Source: Lachnospiraceae bacterium
GTDB taxonomy: Bacteria; Bacillota; Clostridia; Lachnospirales; Lachnospiraceae
DNA length: 64,000 bases
Direction: 5' to 3'
Assembly: GCA_017472605.1 (NCBI GenBank)
Contig: JAFUPV010000002.1
Span: 62,001 to 126,000 of the forward strand
In this document: in pieces, positions 32,448 through 40,883 of the stretch
How positions within the stretch are numbered: the stretch's first letter is position 1
Layout: the number at the start of each line of letters is the position of its first letter
Translations under genes and position numbers: made by a program
Notes under the pieces: model-generated
What the model was told of the DNA's origin: nothing
The model's database searches: none
The model's input: the letters and a program-made list of their open reading frames with translations, nothing else

Positions 32448-33364
32448 TATACACCCATCCTCTTCCCATCTCTCCACAACACCGACGCAGAAATTTCCTC
32501 CACGCTTTTCGCTCCGGTGAATGCCATGATCATTGCCAGTTCCCCGTTCATTCCGCGAACATACTTCTCCACACCGGCACAGCCGTCGCTCTTTAATCCC
32601 GGCATCATTGCTCTGCCCACTGCAGCTGCATCTGCGCCGAGAGCAAGTGCCTTGTAGACGTCTGCTCCGGTATCAATGCTGCAGTCCACAAAGATTTTCA
32701 TGGATTTTCCTACTTCCCGGGCGATTTCCGGCAGAACCATCAGCGGCGGAACTGCAAAGGGCATGCGGCCATGATGATGGCTGACAAGAATTCCTTTCAC
32801 GCCGCATTCCGCGCAGACTGCTGCGTCGCGGACGCTGAGAACACCTTTGATGAGAAACGGAATTCCTGCCGCATTTACATAACCGGCAATATCGGATGCG
32901 GTCTGACGAATCATTTTCTCACCAACAACGAGGTCATACCTGCCGTCACCGCCAAAGATGTGATCCGTATCCATGCCGACTGCCAGCGCGCCCAGCTTCA
33001 CCGCCTGCTCAATCTGGCTGTATACTTTGTCACGATCTGCATAGGGTTTGATGATGCGGACCGTTTTGGCACCCACTTCCATAATCTCTGCAAACTCGTC
33101 ATTTTCACACATGCCAACCCAGTTCACCATGCCAAGGTTCTTCGCAGCACGGGCATATTCCAGCATTCCGTTTGCCTGCTCTTTCGCAAAGGTTTTCAGA
33201 TGGGAAAAGGCGGGCATCATGATTGGTGTCTGAAAGGTTTCACCGAACAGGTTCATGCTCAGTGACGGCTCTTCCGAACCAATCAGCCGTTCTTCGATTA
33301 AAATAGAATCCATATATTCTCTTGTAATCCGGTTTGCATCGGATGCACGAAATTCTCCTGCCAT
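32447..33364 (-). CDS. FMN-dependent 2-hydroxyacid oxidase/dehydrogenase family protein
   Basis: The 305-residue TIM-barrel enzyme shows family features: PIMMPAFSH near the start, the flavin-binding Lys in FLIKGVLSVRDA, the catalytic His region in VSHHHGRM and the phosphate-binding GADAAAVGRA. The usual SNHGGRQ motif is changed to SHHHGRM, and the protein is shorter than lactate oxidases (about 360), so the substrate may differ. It is third in the operon after an MFS carrier and a fucosidase, which suggests oxidation of lactate or a sugar-derived 2-hydroxyacid. Confidence 0.85.
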   Translation of the reverse strand: MAGEFRASDANRITREYMDSILIEERLIGSEEPSLSMNLFGETFQTPIMMPAFSHLKTFAKEQANGMLEYARAAKNLGMVNWVGMCENDEFAEIMEVGAKTVRIIKPYADRDKVYSQIEQAVKLGALAVGMDTDHIFGGDGRYDLVVGEKMIRQTASDIAGYVNAAGIPFLIKGVLSVRDAAVCAECGVKGILVSHHHGRMPFAVPPLMVLPEIAREVGKSMKIFVDCSIDTGADVYKALALGADAAAVGRAMMPGLKSDGCAGVEKYVRGMNGELAMIMAFTGAKSVEEISASVLWRDGKRMGV

Positions 33365-33438
33365 GCTTCTTTCCTCCTGTAATTCCCTTTCCTCACACTT
33401 ACTTCAATTACCCTTCCATTACTTCCGTCCGACTGGAA

Positions 33439-34743
33439 TCACTTCAACTCCACCTCAATGACCGTATCACAGGGATCCGGCAGCAGCGGAGAGTCTCCAA
33501 AGGACACGAAAACCAGATCCGGATAACTGGTGATAATCCAGGAGTCCGCGATCTTCAGCTCGGAACCGTCCGCCAGCAGCCGAATCTTCTTAATTTCTTC
33601 CTTCTTTACCCCGTGAAGCGGAACAAATCCAATCTGCGGCTCCATGACATGGTAATAGATTTTCTTTCCGTCCGCGGATGCGGTGATGCGGCCGTAGTCC
33701 GGCTTTTCCAGGTCACTGAGACCGCAGCCGTAGATGCTGGCGCTGTTTCTCTTCATCCAGACAGCAACCGATTCCAGAATGTTCACCGATTCCTCCGGAA
33801 TGTTTCCTCTGGCATCCGGTCCGACATTAATCAGAAGGTTTCCGCCCTTGCTGACACACTCAACCAGCTTCTTGATCAGCATGGGAGCCGGTTTGTAATT
33901 TTTGTCGCGCTGGGTATAGCCCCAGCTGTTGTTCATGGTGACGCACGCCTCCCAGACAACCGGTGTGCCGTCCTGTCTGCGGATGCCGTTGGGCGGAACA
34001 ATCTGCTCCGGGCTGACAAAATCGCCGCAGAAGTCAGACGGAGAATCGGTAACGAGGGAGCCAAATGCATCTCCGCCGCCCTCCAGACGATTGTCCATGA
34101 TGATATCCGGCTGGTAGCTGCGGACCATCTTTACCAGTTCGCTTCCGCGCCACATTTCCCCCTTCATCTCGCCATAGGAGAAGTCAAACCAGAGGATATC
34201 CAGCTTGCCGTAATTGGTGCAGAGCTCACGGACCTGTCCATGCATGTAGTCCAGATACCGGTCAAAATCAATCTTTTCATCCGCGTAGGCCGGGTTCTGG
34301 CGCATCGGATGGTTCCAGTCGTTGTATTTCGGGTAATCCGGATGATGCCAGTCCAGCAGCGAATAGTAAAGACCAACCTTCAGTCCCTCCGCGCGGAACG
34401 CTTCCAGATACTCCCGGACCAGGTCGCGGCCGCATTTTGTGTTGGTAGACTTGTACTCTGTCAGCTGAGAATCAAACAGACAGAAGCCGTCATGATGCTT
34501 CGCCGTCAGAACCGCATATTTCATACCTGCCTGTTTTGCCAGCTTTGCCCACTTTTTCGGATCGTAATCCACCGGATCAAATTCCTCGAAATATGGTTCG
34601 TAATCCTCGATGCTGATTCGTTCCGTGCTGCGGATCCACTCGCCTCTTGCCGGGATCGCGTAGAGTCCCCAGTGGATGAACATGCCGAATCTTGCTTCGG
34701 TAAACCATTTCACGCGTTTTTCGTATGCTTCCTTATCAAACAT
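33439..34743 (-). CDS. GH29 alpha-L-fucosidase
   Basis: The 434-residue enzyme has the GH29 start WFTEARFGMFIHWG, the conserved YAVLTAKHHDGF and the candidate nucleophile Asp187 in LDILWFDFSYGE. There is no signal peptide, so it acts in the cytoplasm on imported fuco-oligosaccharides. The catalytic module is followed by a short beta-rich C-terminal domain. It lies between the MFS carrier gene and the FMN oxidase gene on the same strand, consistent with use of a fucosylated glycan. Confidence 0.93.
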   Translation of the reverse strand: MFDKEAYEKRVKWFTEARFGMFIHWGLYAIPARGEWIRSTERISIEDYEPYFEEFDPVDYDPKKWAKLAKQAGMKYAVLTAKHHDGFCLFDSQLTEYKSTNTKCGRDLVREYLEAFRAEGLKVGLYYSLLDWHHPDYPKYNDWNHPMRQNPAYADEKIDFDRYLDYMHGQVRELCTNYGKLDILWFDFSYGEMKGEMWRGSELVKMVRSYQPDIIMDNRLEGGGDAFGSLVTDSPSDFCGDFVSPEQIVPPNGIRRQDGTPVVWEACVTMNNSWGYTQRDKNYKPAPMLIKKLVECVSKGGNLLINVGPDARGNIPEESVNILESVAVWMKRNSASIYGCGLSDLEKPDYGRITASADGKKIYYHVMEPQIGFVPLHGVKKEEIKKIRLLADGSELKIADSWIITSYPDLVFVSFGDSPLLPDPCDTVIEVELK

Positions 34744-34920
34744 AGATCATTCCTCCTCATATCACCTCAGTCTTTGCTTTCGCACAGCCGCAGATGTTCC
34801 CTTTTTCCATCCGGCAGTTCCGGTCTCCTCAGCTGCCGCTTCTGCGCAGCCATACATGTTCCCATTTATTCGATCCTGTCAAACAGACTTACTGTACCTG
34901 CGGCCGCTGCGCGTTCACCA

Positions 34921-36168
34921 TCATTTTGTATGCGTTTTCCGAAAATATCGGATAATAAATATCAGTAAAACCGTTCCGCAGATCGGGAACAGGGCTGTCA
35001 CAAGCATTCCGGCTTTCATTCCGATCTGTTCCGTGCTCAGACTCAGTTTTCCGCCAAGCTGCGCTGCAAATTCACTGGCTGAAACCTGATCGACCACAAT
35101 TCCCAGCAGCTGCGGCGCAATGGAAGCTCCAAGATCTCCGCCTGCAGCCATCAGCGCGTAGGCAGCGACGCCGACATCGGGAATGTTTTCTTCCATCATA
35201 ATCAGCGTTCCCGGCCAAAGCATGGCAGTAAAAACACCGGTCAGAATGCAGGCAAGAAATGCCGGGATGGTGCTGGTGGAAAGTCCGGCGATCAGGTAGC
35301 ACACAGCCGCGCCGATCATGCCGGTCAGAAGAACGGCACAGATGTTTTTTCCCCACCTGGCATAGGAAATTCTTGCCCCTCCGAGAAGAATGGCAAACAT
35401 CGCCATTCCAAGGATATCGCCGACTGCCTTATCAATATGCAGCGCATTTTCCATGTAACCGGAAATCCAGTTGGACATGGCATTTTCCGCGCAGCTGCCG
35501 AAGAAGATGCAGGCAATGCAAAGCGCCAGACCAACCGTCTTTTTTCCTGCCCGCTTTCCGTCTGCGCTGCTGTCTGAAGAAGTCATGTCCGGCATGGGCG
35601 AAGTCATGAACAGAACGGCCGCAAACACGGGAAGAGCCGCCAGAAGCAATGTCAGATACATCCAGTTCTGAGTTCCGAACAGCTTCAAAAACAGCGTTGA
35701 AACCAGGACAATCGTAAACACGCCGAACGCATAGAGGGAATGGAGCATGCTCATGTCCCGCTGGGGATTTTCCGATGGGAGAGCTGCGATCACAGGGCTG
35801 AGCAGCACTTCCGACAAGCCGGCTGATATGGAAAAAATCACCGTTCCAAGGAGCAGTCCGGCATAGGCATAGTCGGGAAAAAGCGTTGGCACGATGGCAT
35901 ACAGCGCCAGACCTGCTGACGTGATCAGCGGCATGACCTTTACAATCTTATGGACGTTAAAATGGCTGGAAAAAAAGGAAAAAATCAGATCCACGCTCAG
36001 CTGCGTACAAAAATTCACCAACACCAGCGTTCCCAGCAGTGTGTAGGAAATCCCGTACATTTCGCGAAAGGTCACAAACAGCAGCGGCGGGAGACTGAAG
36101 ATCGACGACATGGTAAAATAAGAAACATAACATGCCAGTCTTGTGCGTTTGTAATTTGGCTGTGACAT
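34921..36168 (-). CDS. Major facilitator superfamily transporter
   Basis: The 415-residue protein has about twelve membrane helices and a cytoplasmic loop in the middle (SSDSSADGKRAGKK). The overall pattern fits sugar/proton MFS carriers. It is first in an operon with a cytoplasmic fucosidase, so uptake of a fucosylated oligosaccharide is likely. AGGAGG precedes the start, and a strong promoter lies about 30 bases upstream. The 177-base gap to the fucosidase gene holds no recognised signal. Confidence 0.88.
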   Translation of the reverse strand: MSQPNYKRTRLACYVSYFTMSSIFSLPPLLFVTFREMYGISYTLLGTLVLVNFCTQLSVDLIFSFFSSHFNVHKIVKVMPLITSAGLALYAIVPTLFPDYAYAGLLLGTVIFSISAGLSEVLLSPVIAALPSENPQRDMSMLHSLYAFGVFTIVLVSTLFLKLFGTQNWMYLTLLLAALPVFAAVLFMTSPMPDMTSSDSSADGKRAGKKTVGLALCIACIFFGSCAENAMSNWISGYMENALHIDKAVGDILGMAMFAILLGGARISYARWGKNICAVLLTGMIGAAVCYLIAGLSTSTIPAFLACILTGVFTAMLWPGTLIMMEENIPDVGVAAYALMAAGGDLGASIAPQLLGIVVDQVSASEFAAQLGGKLSLSTEQIGMKAGMLVTALFPICGTVLLIFIIRYFRKTHTK

Positions 36169-36197
36169 AAGTTCCTCCTGTAATAAAAACTGGTTTC

Positions 36198-36226
36198 AGT
36201 ATAATCGAAAACAGGATTCGTTTCAA
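36198..36226 (-). promoter_or_regulatory. Promoter of the MFS-fucosidase-oxidase operon
   Basis: On the minus strand, TTGAAA (36221-36226), a 17-base spacer and TATACT (36198-36203). CGAA and TTCG arms inside the spacer may be part of a repressor site. Confidence 0.8.
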
Positions 36227-36324
36227 TGGAATATCTTCCACAAGTTCGCTCCCGCCCTATCGTCATTTCGGTTCAGCAGCTGCCTTCCCCGTTCCTTTCT
36301 CCGTTTCCTTCCCGCTTCCGGCAA

Positions 36325-37851
36325 TCACTCTTTTTCCATTCTCTGCAAATCAAACTTCACCACATCCATGAAAACGTCCCCCACTGCCAGAAATTCCATT
36401 CCGTCTGCCGCCTGATCGGTTTCAAACGTAATCGTCATCACCTGTTCCCCGTCATTGAAAAACACCTCTGCACTGTACCGGTCCAGAATGATCCGCATGT
36501 TCAGCAAACCGCCCTGGTCTGCCACCCGGCAGCGGCACTGATGAACCATTGCATGTCTGGAACCGCAATGGGTGCGGTCAAGTTCCGCCAGCGCTTCCTG
36601 TGGCCGGTAATTCAGTTCGACAAAATGACGTGTGTCTGCCGCAAACCGGAGCGCAAATTTCTGGTACATCTGTCGCTCGTCCGCCGGGCGGACGGTCAGC
36701 TCCATGTCAATGCTCCGGCCTCCCAATCCAGCCAGCCGAACCGGTTCGCCAACCCGCACATGTTCGCACGCAACCGGATTGCCACGCAGCTGTTCCAGTT
36801 CCCGCACCGGCTGCTGAATCAGTCTTCCGTTCCGGATAGACAGTTCCCTGGGAAGCGTCATCTGTCCAAACCATGGACGTTCCGTCCGACGCATACCGCA
36901 CGTGTGCCAGTTCGCCATCCAGCCGATCATGATCCGGCGTCCGTCGGGAGCCAGTGTTGTCTGCGGCGCATAGAAATCGATTCCGTAATCAATGCACTGC
37001 GCAGACTCCTCGCAAAACGTGTCCGATTCTTCCTCATAGCTTCCGATCAGGCACAGCGTTCTTCCCCCGGAGGAGAATTCCAGTCCGTCTGCCTCCATGT
37101 CCTGAGGGCTTGTGATCAGAACGCCTTTTTTGTCCAGCACAAAAAAGTCCGGGCACTCCCACATGGTTCCGTACCTGTTTTCATTACATGCCAGCACCTT
37201 TTTATAGCTCCAGTGAAACGCATCCCCACTGGTAAACAGAAGAATCTGTCCTGCCCCTTCCTCCGCATAGCTTCCAACCACGCAGCGATAGATTCCATCG
37301 TCTCCGCGCCAGATTTTCGGGTCACGGAAATCATTGGGGCTCGCGCCTTCTGGCAGATCTGCCGATGCAATGACCGGGTTGCCGCTGTATTTTTCATACT
37401 CGATTCCGTCTCCCACCGCCAGACACTGCATCTGCAGGTCACGGCACGGCGCGCCTGCCATCGACATTTTGTCCATTCCTTTCTGCACTCCGGTATAGAT
37501 CAGCAGATGACGCCCATCGGGCAGCTCCAGGGCACTTCCGGAGAAACAGCCCTGCGCATCATATGGCTGATCTGGAGCCAATGCAGCCGGAAGGTATGTC
37601 CAGTGAAGCAGATCACCGCTGACTGCATGGCCCCAGTGCATGGGACCCCAGTGCGTGTCGTAGGGATAGTATTGATAAAACAGATGATACTGGCCGTTAT
37701 ACCAGGAAAATCCGTTTGGATCGTTGGTCCAGCCGATGCGTGGGGAAAAATGGAACAATGGACGGCTTTCCGGTGCTGCCTGCGCCTCCTGTTCTTCTTC
37801 ATAGTTACGTGCTTTCTGCAGCAGCTCTGTCATGCGGATTTCTCTGTTCAT
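36325..37851 (-). CDS. GH32 beta-fructosidase (sucrose-6-phosphate hydrolase type)
   Basis: The 508-residue enzyme has all three GH32 acidic motifs: WTNDPNG (nucleophile Asp44), FRDPKIW and WECPDFF. It lacks a signal peptide, so it acts in the cytoplasm on sucrose, its phosphate or short fructo-oligosaccharides. A C-terminal beta-sandwich follows the propeller. I chose the ATG at 37851 because AAGGAG precedes it; the ORF extends upstream to 37887 without a ribosome binding site. It has its own strong promoter and a hairpin in the leader, and no co-transcribed transporter. Confidence 0.92.
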   Translation of the reverse strand: MNREIRMTELLQKARNYEEEQEAQAAPESRPLFHFSPRIGWTNDPNGFSWYNGQYHLFYQYYPYDTHWGPMHWGHAVSGDLLHWTYLPAALAPDQPYDAQGCFSGSALELPDGRHLLIYTGVQKGMDKMSMAGAPCRDLQMQCLAVGDGIEYEKYSGNPVIASADLPEGASPNDFRDPKIWRGDDGIYRCVVGSYAEEGAGQILLFTSGDAFHWSYKKVLACNENRYGTMWECPDFFVLDKKGVLITSPQDMEADGLEFSSGGRTLCLIGSYEEESDTFCEESAQCIDYGIDFYAPQTTLAPDGRRIMIGWMANWHTCGMRRTERPWFGQMTLPRELSIRNGRLIQQPVRELEQLRGNPVACEHVRVGEPVRLAGLGGRSIDMELTVRPADERQMYQKFALRFAADTRHFVELNYRPQEALAELDRTHCGSRHAMVHQCRCRVADQGGLLNMRIILDRYSAEVFFNDGEQVMTITFETDQAADGMEFLAVGDVFMDVVKFDLQRMEKE

Positions 37852-37877
37852 GGGAATCTCCTTTTTCATGGATTGCA

Positions 37878-37918
37878 GGACAGCCAAAGCACATCAGAAA
37901 AATGTGCTCTGGCTGTCC
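37878..37918 (-). promoter_or_regulatory. Leader hairpin just upstream of the GH32 ribosome binding site
   Basis: A 17-bp stem with one mismatch (37878-37894 with 37902-37918) has a 7-base loop. It lies between the promoter and the ribosome binding site and has no T-tract. It could be an attenuator, an RNA-binding antiterminator site or a 5'-stabilising element. Confidence 0.55.
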
Positions 37919-37956
37919 GGTCACGGATACGGATTTTCATCCGCTTCTCTCCGTTT

Positions 37957-37985
37957 ATTATATTTGTTTTTTATCTTTCGGTCAA
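37957..37985 (-). promoter_or_regulatory. Promoter of the GH32 gene
   Basis: On the minus strand, TTGACC (37980-37985), a 17-base spacer and a perfect TATAAT (37957-37962). Just downstream, CGGAT-GAAA-ATCCG forms a small inverted repeat that could be an operator. Confidence 0.88.
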
Positions 37986-38011
37986 TCGAAAAACCGTCTT
38001 CCCGCAATATG

Positions 38012-38095
38012 TTCAGACAGATACTTTCAGACCGACAGTTTCAAACTGTCACATTCAGACTGTCACGTTCCAGGCGACATGTTCAGACAGCATCC
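38012..38095 (-). repeat. 14-bp tandem repeat array, six units
   Basis: TTCAGAC-like motifs start at 38012, 38026, 38040, 38054, 38068 and 38082, exactly 14 bases apart. One unit boundary creates the 17-base palindrome GACAGTTTCAAACTGTC (38033-38049). The array overlaps the permease stop codon and ends 27 bases upstream of the GH32 promoter -35. Confidence 0.85.
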
Positions 38096-40860
38096 CTCCG
38101 CAGAATCTCAATCCCGTCCATTTTTTTCAGGTTCCATTCCGTATATTTCATTGCACCTCCAACTACCAGCAGCATCCCCGCCGCAGTCAGCACAAGGACA
38201 ACTGGCGAAACCAGTCCCGATGACAGGAAAAAGGAGGATACCTTCCAGTGAAACAGACCAAGGATGCCGAACCCGGCTGCTATTCCGGCCAGCTGCGCGC
38301 GGATTCCGCAGGAGGCACATTCCCAGGCGATCAGACGGCGAATCTGTCCCGGATCCATTCCAAAGGAAGTCAGCATGGCAAAATCCCGTTTCCGCAGAAG
38401 CAGATTTGCCGTGATCATGTTAAATCCGTTTATGGCCGCCATCAGGCAGATCAGGGCAAGGAAGCTCCACGCAAACAGCTGTGTGATCCAGATCAGTTCC
38501 TCCACACCGGCTGGATTGGCGTAGGGACTGATAAAATCATGTTCATCAAAAAGGATTCCATGTTCTTCCAGCAGAGCACAGACATCCCGGATCATTCGCG
38601 TCGGCTCCTCTGTCCGAAAATACAGCGTAACATTGCTTTTCTCATCAATCCAGGAGCAGGAGGATAACGGATAGATTACCTTCAGATCATTGCTGCTTCC
38701 GTCAACACCAGGCGGGATCTCCTCAATCATTGCCGCAATTGGCACCGATGTAACCTCCTGATCCATCGTACCGACCGCTTCCCCTGTTTTTGTCTGATAG
38801 GTCCGCCGGACCACAACCGCTCCGTCCGGGTTCTGCACCACTTCATCCCGATACGCATACCCGTAAAACGGGTTCACTTCCCATTCTCCTCGAATGAACA
38901 GCTCCGTCACATCTTCTTTCAGGAATTTCTGACTGACAACGGTTCGCCTTACCTTATCGGTACCAACCGGTTCATGCTGAATCACGTCGCGGCGATTGAC
39001 TGCAATTCCTGCCGGGTTCTCTGCTTCTGCCGCCAGGCGAACCGATTCCAGCCGGTTTTGTACCAGAATTTCCTCATAGGTTTCCTCGTCCAGATAGACA
39101 CGGATAAGACGGCTGCTGACACTTTTGGCGAAATCCTCCGTCACTTTTTCTTCTTCCATGCAAACAGTCTCTGTCTTTTTCCATTCGGCTGTTACCTTCT
39201 CAACGGAATTCAGCTCACGGATTTCTTTCAGAAATTCTTCTGCTTTCCCATATGGCACAGTGGTATAGAGATCATAATTGGCCTCCTGATAAACAGAGGA
39301 TACTTCCGTCAGATACCCGTTAAAACCGCTTATCGTGATGATCATCATCACGCAGAGGGACAGCGACAGAACCGTCAGCCGATATTTTTTCCGATCCCTT
39401 CGGTAGAATTTCGCCGCGATTGCGCGTTCCGGTCCGAAAGATCTCCCACCAAATCGGTTTCCATGAGCAGATTTCCGGAGGAATCTGCGGGAAACCGGAT
39501 TCCAATGAATTCGATTCCTGCCAGCGTATCCCCTCATCCGCCGGCCATCCTCCGGACGCATCGCTTCCATCACAGTTACCCGTGAGGCCCTGCGGGAGGG
39601 AATCCACGCAGACACAAGAACCGCGGCAAAAGAAACGACTGCTGCCAGCAGAATTGCCCACAGTTCCACCGAAATTCGGATTGCTTCATATCCGCCAAGC
39701 AGTTCCTGGAATCGATATCCAAGCAGATTCAGCGTTGTTCCCATTCCCGCAATGCCAAGCAGAATCCCTGCCGGAATTCCGATCGCAGCAACAATCAGAG
39801 CTTCCAGCCACACCATCCGGCGAAGCTGCCTTCCGGATGCGCCGACTGAAACAATCATCCCCAGCAATCGGGTTCTCTCACTGACAGAAATCTGGAATGC
39901 ACTGCAGATCAGAATCATGGAAGCGACTGCAATAATCGACATGAGGAACCCGGCAAGCATCGCAAGCTGCACACTTTCATACAGAATCAGTGAAGTTCCG
40001 CTCATCCGTCCATAGGCAACTACGTTTTCCATCCGCAGAATCTCATAATTGATGTGGATCCTTCCCTCGTTTCCTGTCTTCCCAACGTTCCTGCAAAAGG
40101 AGGTAAATCCGTCCAGATTCTCCGTCGGATTCAGCAGACGGATGTACAGGTTATGAACTGCCGTTTCCGTCGCGCCGGCACTTCCACCGGTCAGTACCGT
40201 AAATGCCGCTTCTTCCGCATCAAAGAACTGATCCTGTTTATAGACTCCCACAACCGTCGCACGAACCGTCTGCTCCGGTTCCAACGGCTGCCAGATTTCC
40301 TGCCCCTGATCCACTTCCCCTGTTTCCGGATCGTAGTCGCACCGGTTATTCGACCAGTTCAGTGCCCCGCTTTCCGCATCTTTGCGAATCCCAAGCGTCA
40401 GCTCCACCTGACTTCCGATTCCGAAGGCTTCGCCTTCCTGACGGATCAGGTTCCGGGGAACCACAATCTCCTCTTCGTTTTGCGGCATCCGTCCCTCCAG
40501 CAGATGGCTGGAAAACTCGTCTAAAAACGGCTCATCTGCCGCTGCAAGACAGAGATAGGGAACTGCGCCCTGTGTTCCCTCCAGCTTGTGGTACCCGACC
40601 GAAGAAACAGTCATCAGCGTTTCAATCCGGTCATCCGGACGGATCAGCTGACAGGTTTCATCCGTTGCCTGTTCTATGATCACATGGGCTGTACCGGACT
40701 GATAGGTATAGGTATCCCACATATAATTCCGGATGCTGCTGCAGAAGGTTGTTACAGCAGTCAGAAGCGCAGTGGTCAACATAACGCTGATGATTATAAC
40801 AATGGTTCGCACTCTGTTCTGCTTCATTGTTTGAACCGTTACTTTCTGTAAAACATTCAT
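38083..40860 (-). CDS. FtsX/MacB-type ABC permease, second of a paralogous pair
   Basis: The 925-residue protein has an N-terminal helix (about 19-41), a large extracytoplasmic domain, three helices near 310-430, then a second unit with another extracytoplasmic domain and three C-terminal helices. This is the duplicated FtsX layout. The start MNVLQKVTVQTMKQNRVRTI is nearly the same as in the paralogue upstream, so they arose by duplication and probably form a heterodimer. With the ATPase and two-component genes upstream, a role in antimicrobial-peptide resistance or export is likely. Confidence 0.9.
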   Translation of the reverse strand: MNVLQKVTVQTMKQNRVRTIVIIISVMLTTALLTAVTTFCSSIRNYMWDTYTYQSGTAHVIIEQATDETCQLIRPDDRIETLMTVSSVGYHKLEGTQGAVPYLCLAAADEPFLDEFSSHLLEGRMPQNEEEIVVPRNLIRQEGEAFGIGSQVELTLGIRKDAESGALNWSNNRCDYDPETGEVDQGQEIWQPLEPEQTVRATVVGVYKQDQFFDAEEAAFTVLTGGSAGATETAVHNLYIRLLNPTENLDGFTSFCRNVGKTGNEGRIHINYEILRMENVVAYGRMSGTSLILYESVQLAMLAGFLMSIIAVASMILICSAFQISVSERTRLLGMIVSVGASGRQLRRMVWLEALIVAAIGIPAGILLGIAGMGTTLNLLGYRFQELLGGYEAIRISVELWAILLAAVVSFAAVLVSAWIPSRRASRVTVMEAMRPEDGRRMRGYAGRNRIHWNPVSRRFLRKSAHGNRFGGRSFGPERAIAAKFYRRDRKKYRLTVLSLSLCVMMIITISGFNGYLTEVSSVYQEANYDLYTTVPYGKAEEFLKEIRELNSVEKVTAEWKKTETVCMEEEKVTEDFAKSVSSRLIRVYLDEETYEEILVQNRLESVRLAAEAENPAGIAVNRRDVIQHEPVGTDKVRRTVVSQKFLKEDVTELFIRGEWEVNPFYGYAYRDEVVQNPDGAVVVRRTYQTKTGEAVGTMDQEVTSVPIAAMIEEIPPGVDGSSNDLKVIYPLSSCSWIDEKSNVTLYFRTEEPTRMIRDVCALLEEHGILFDEHDFISPYANPAGVEELIWITQLFAWSFLALICLMAAINGFNMITANLLLRKRDFAMLTSFGMDPGQIRRLIAWECASCGIRAQLAGIAAGFGILGLFHWKVSSFFLSSGLVSPVVLVLTAAGMLLVVGGAMKYTEWNLKKMDGIEILRRDAV

Positions 40861-40883
40861 CGATTCTCTCCCTTCCCGATACG

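Noticed and set aside
38033..38049. 17-base palindrome as an operator on its own
   Set aside because: It arises at the junction of two 14-bp units, so the tandem array is the simpler description; an operator role is still possible.
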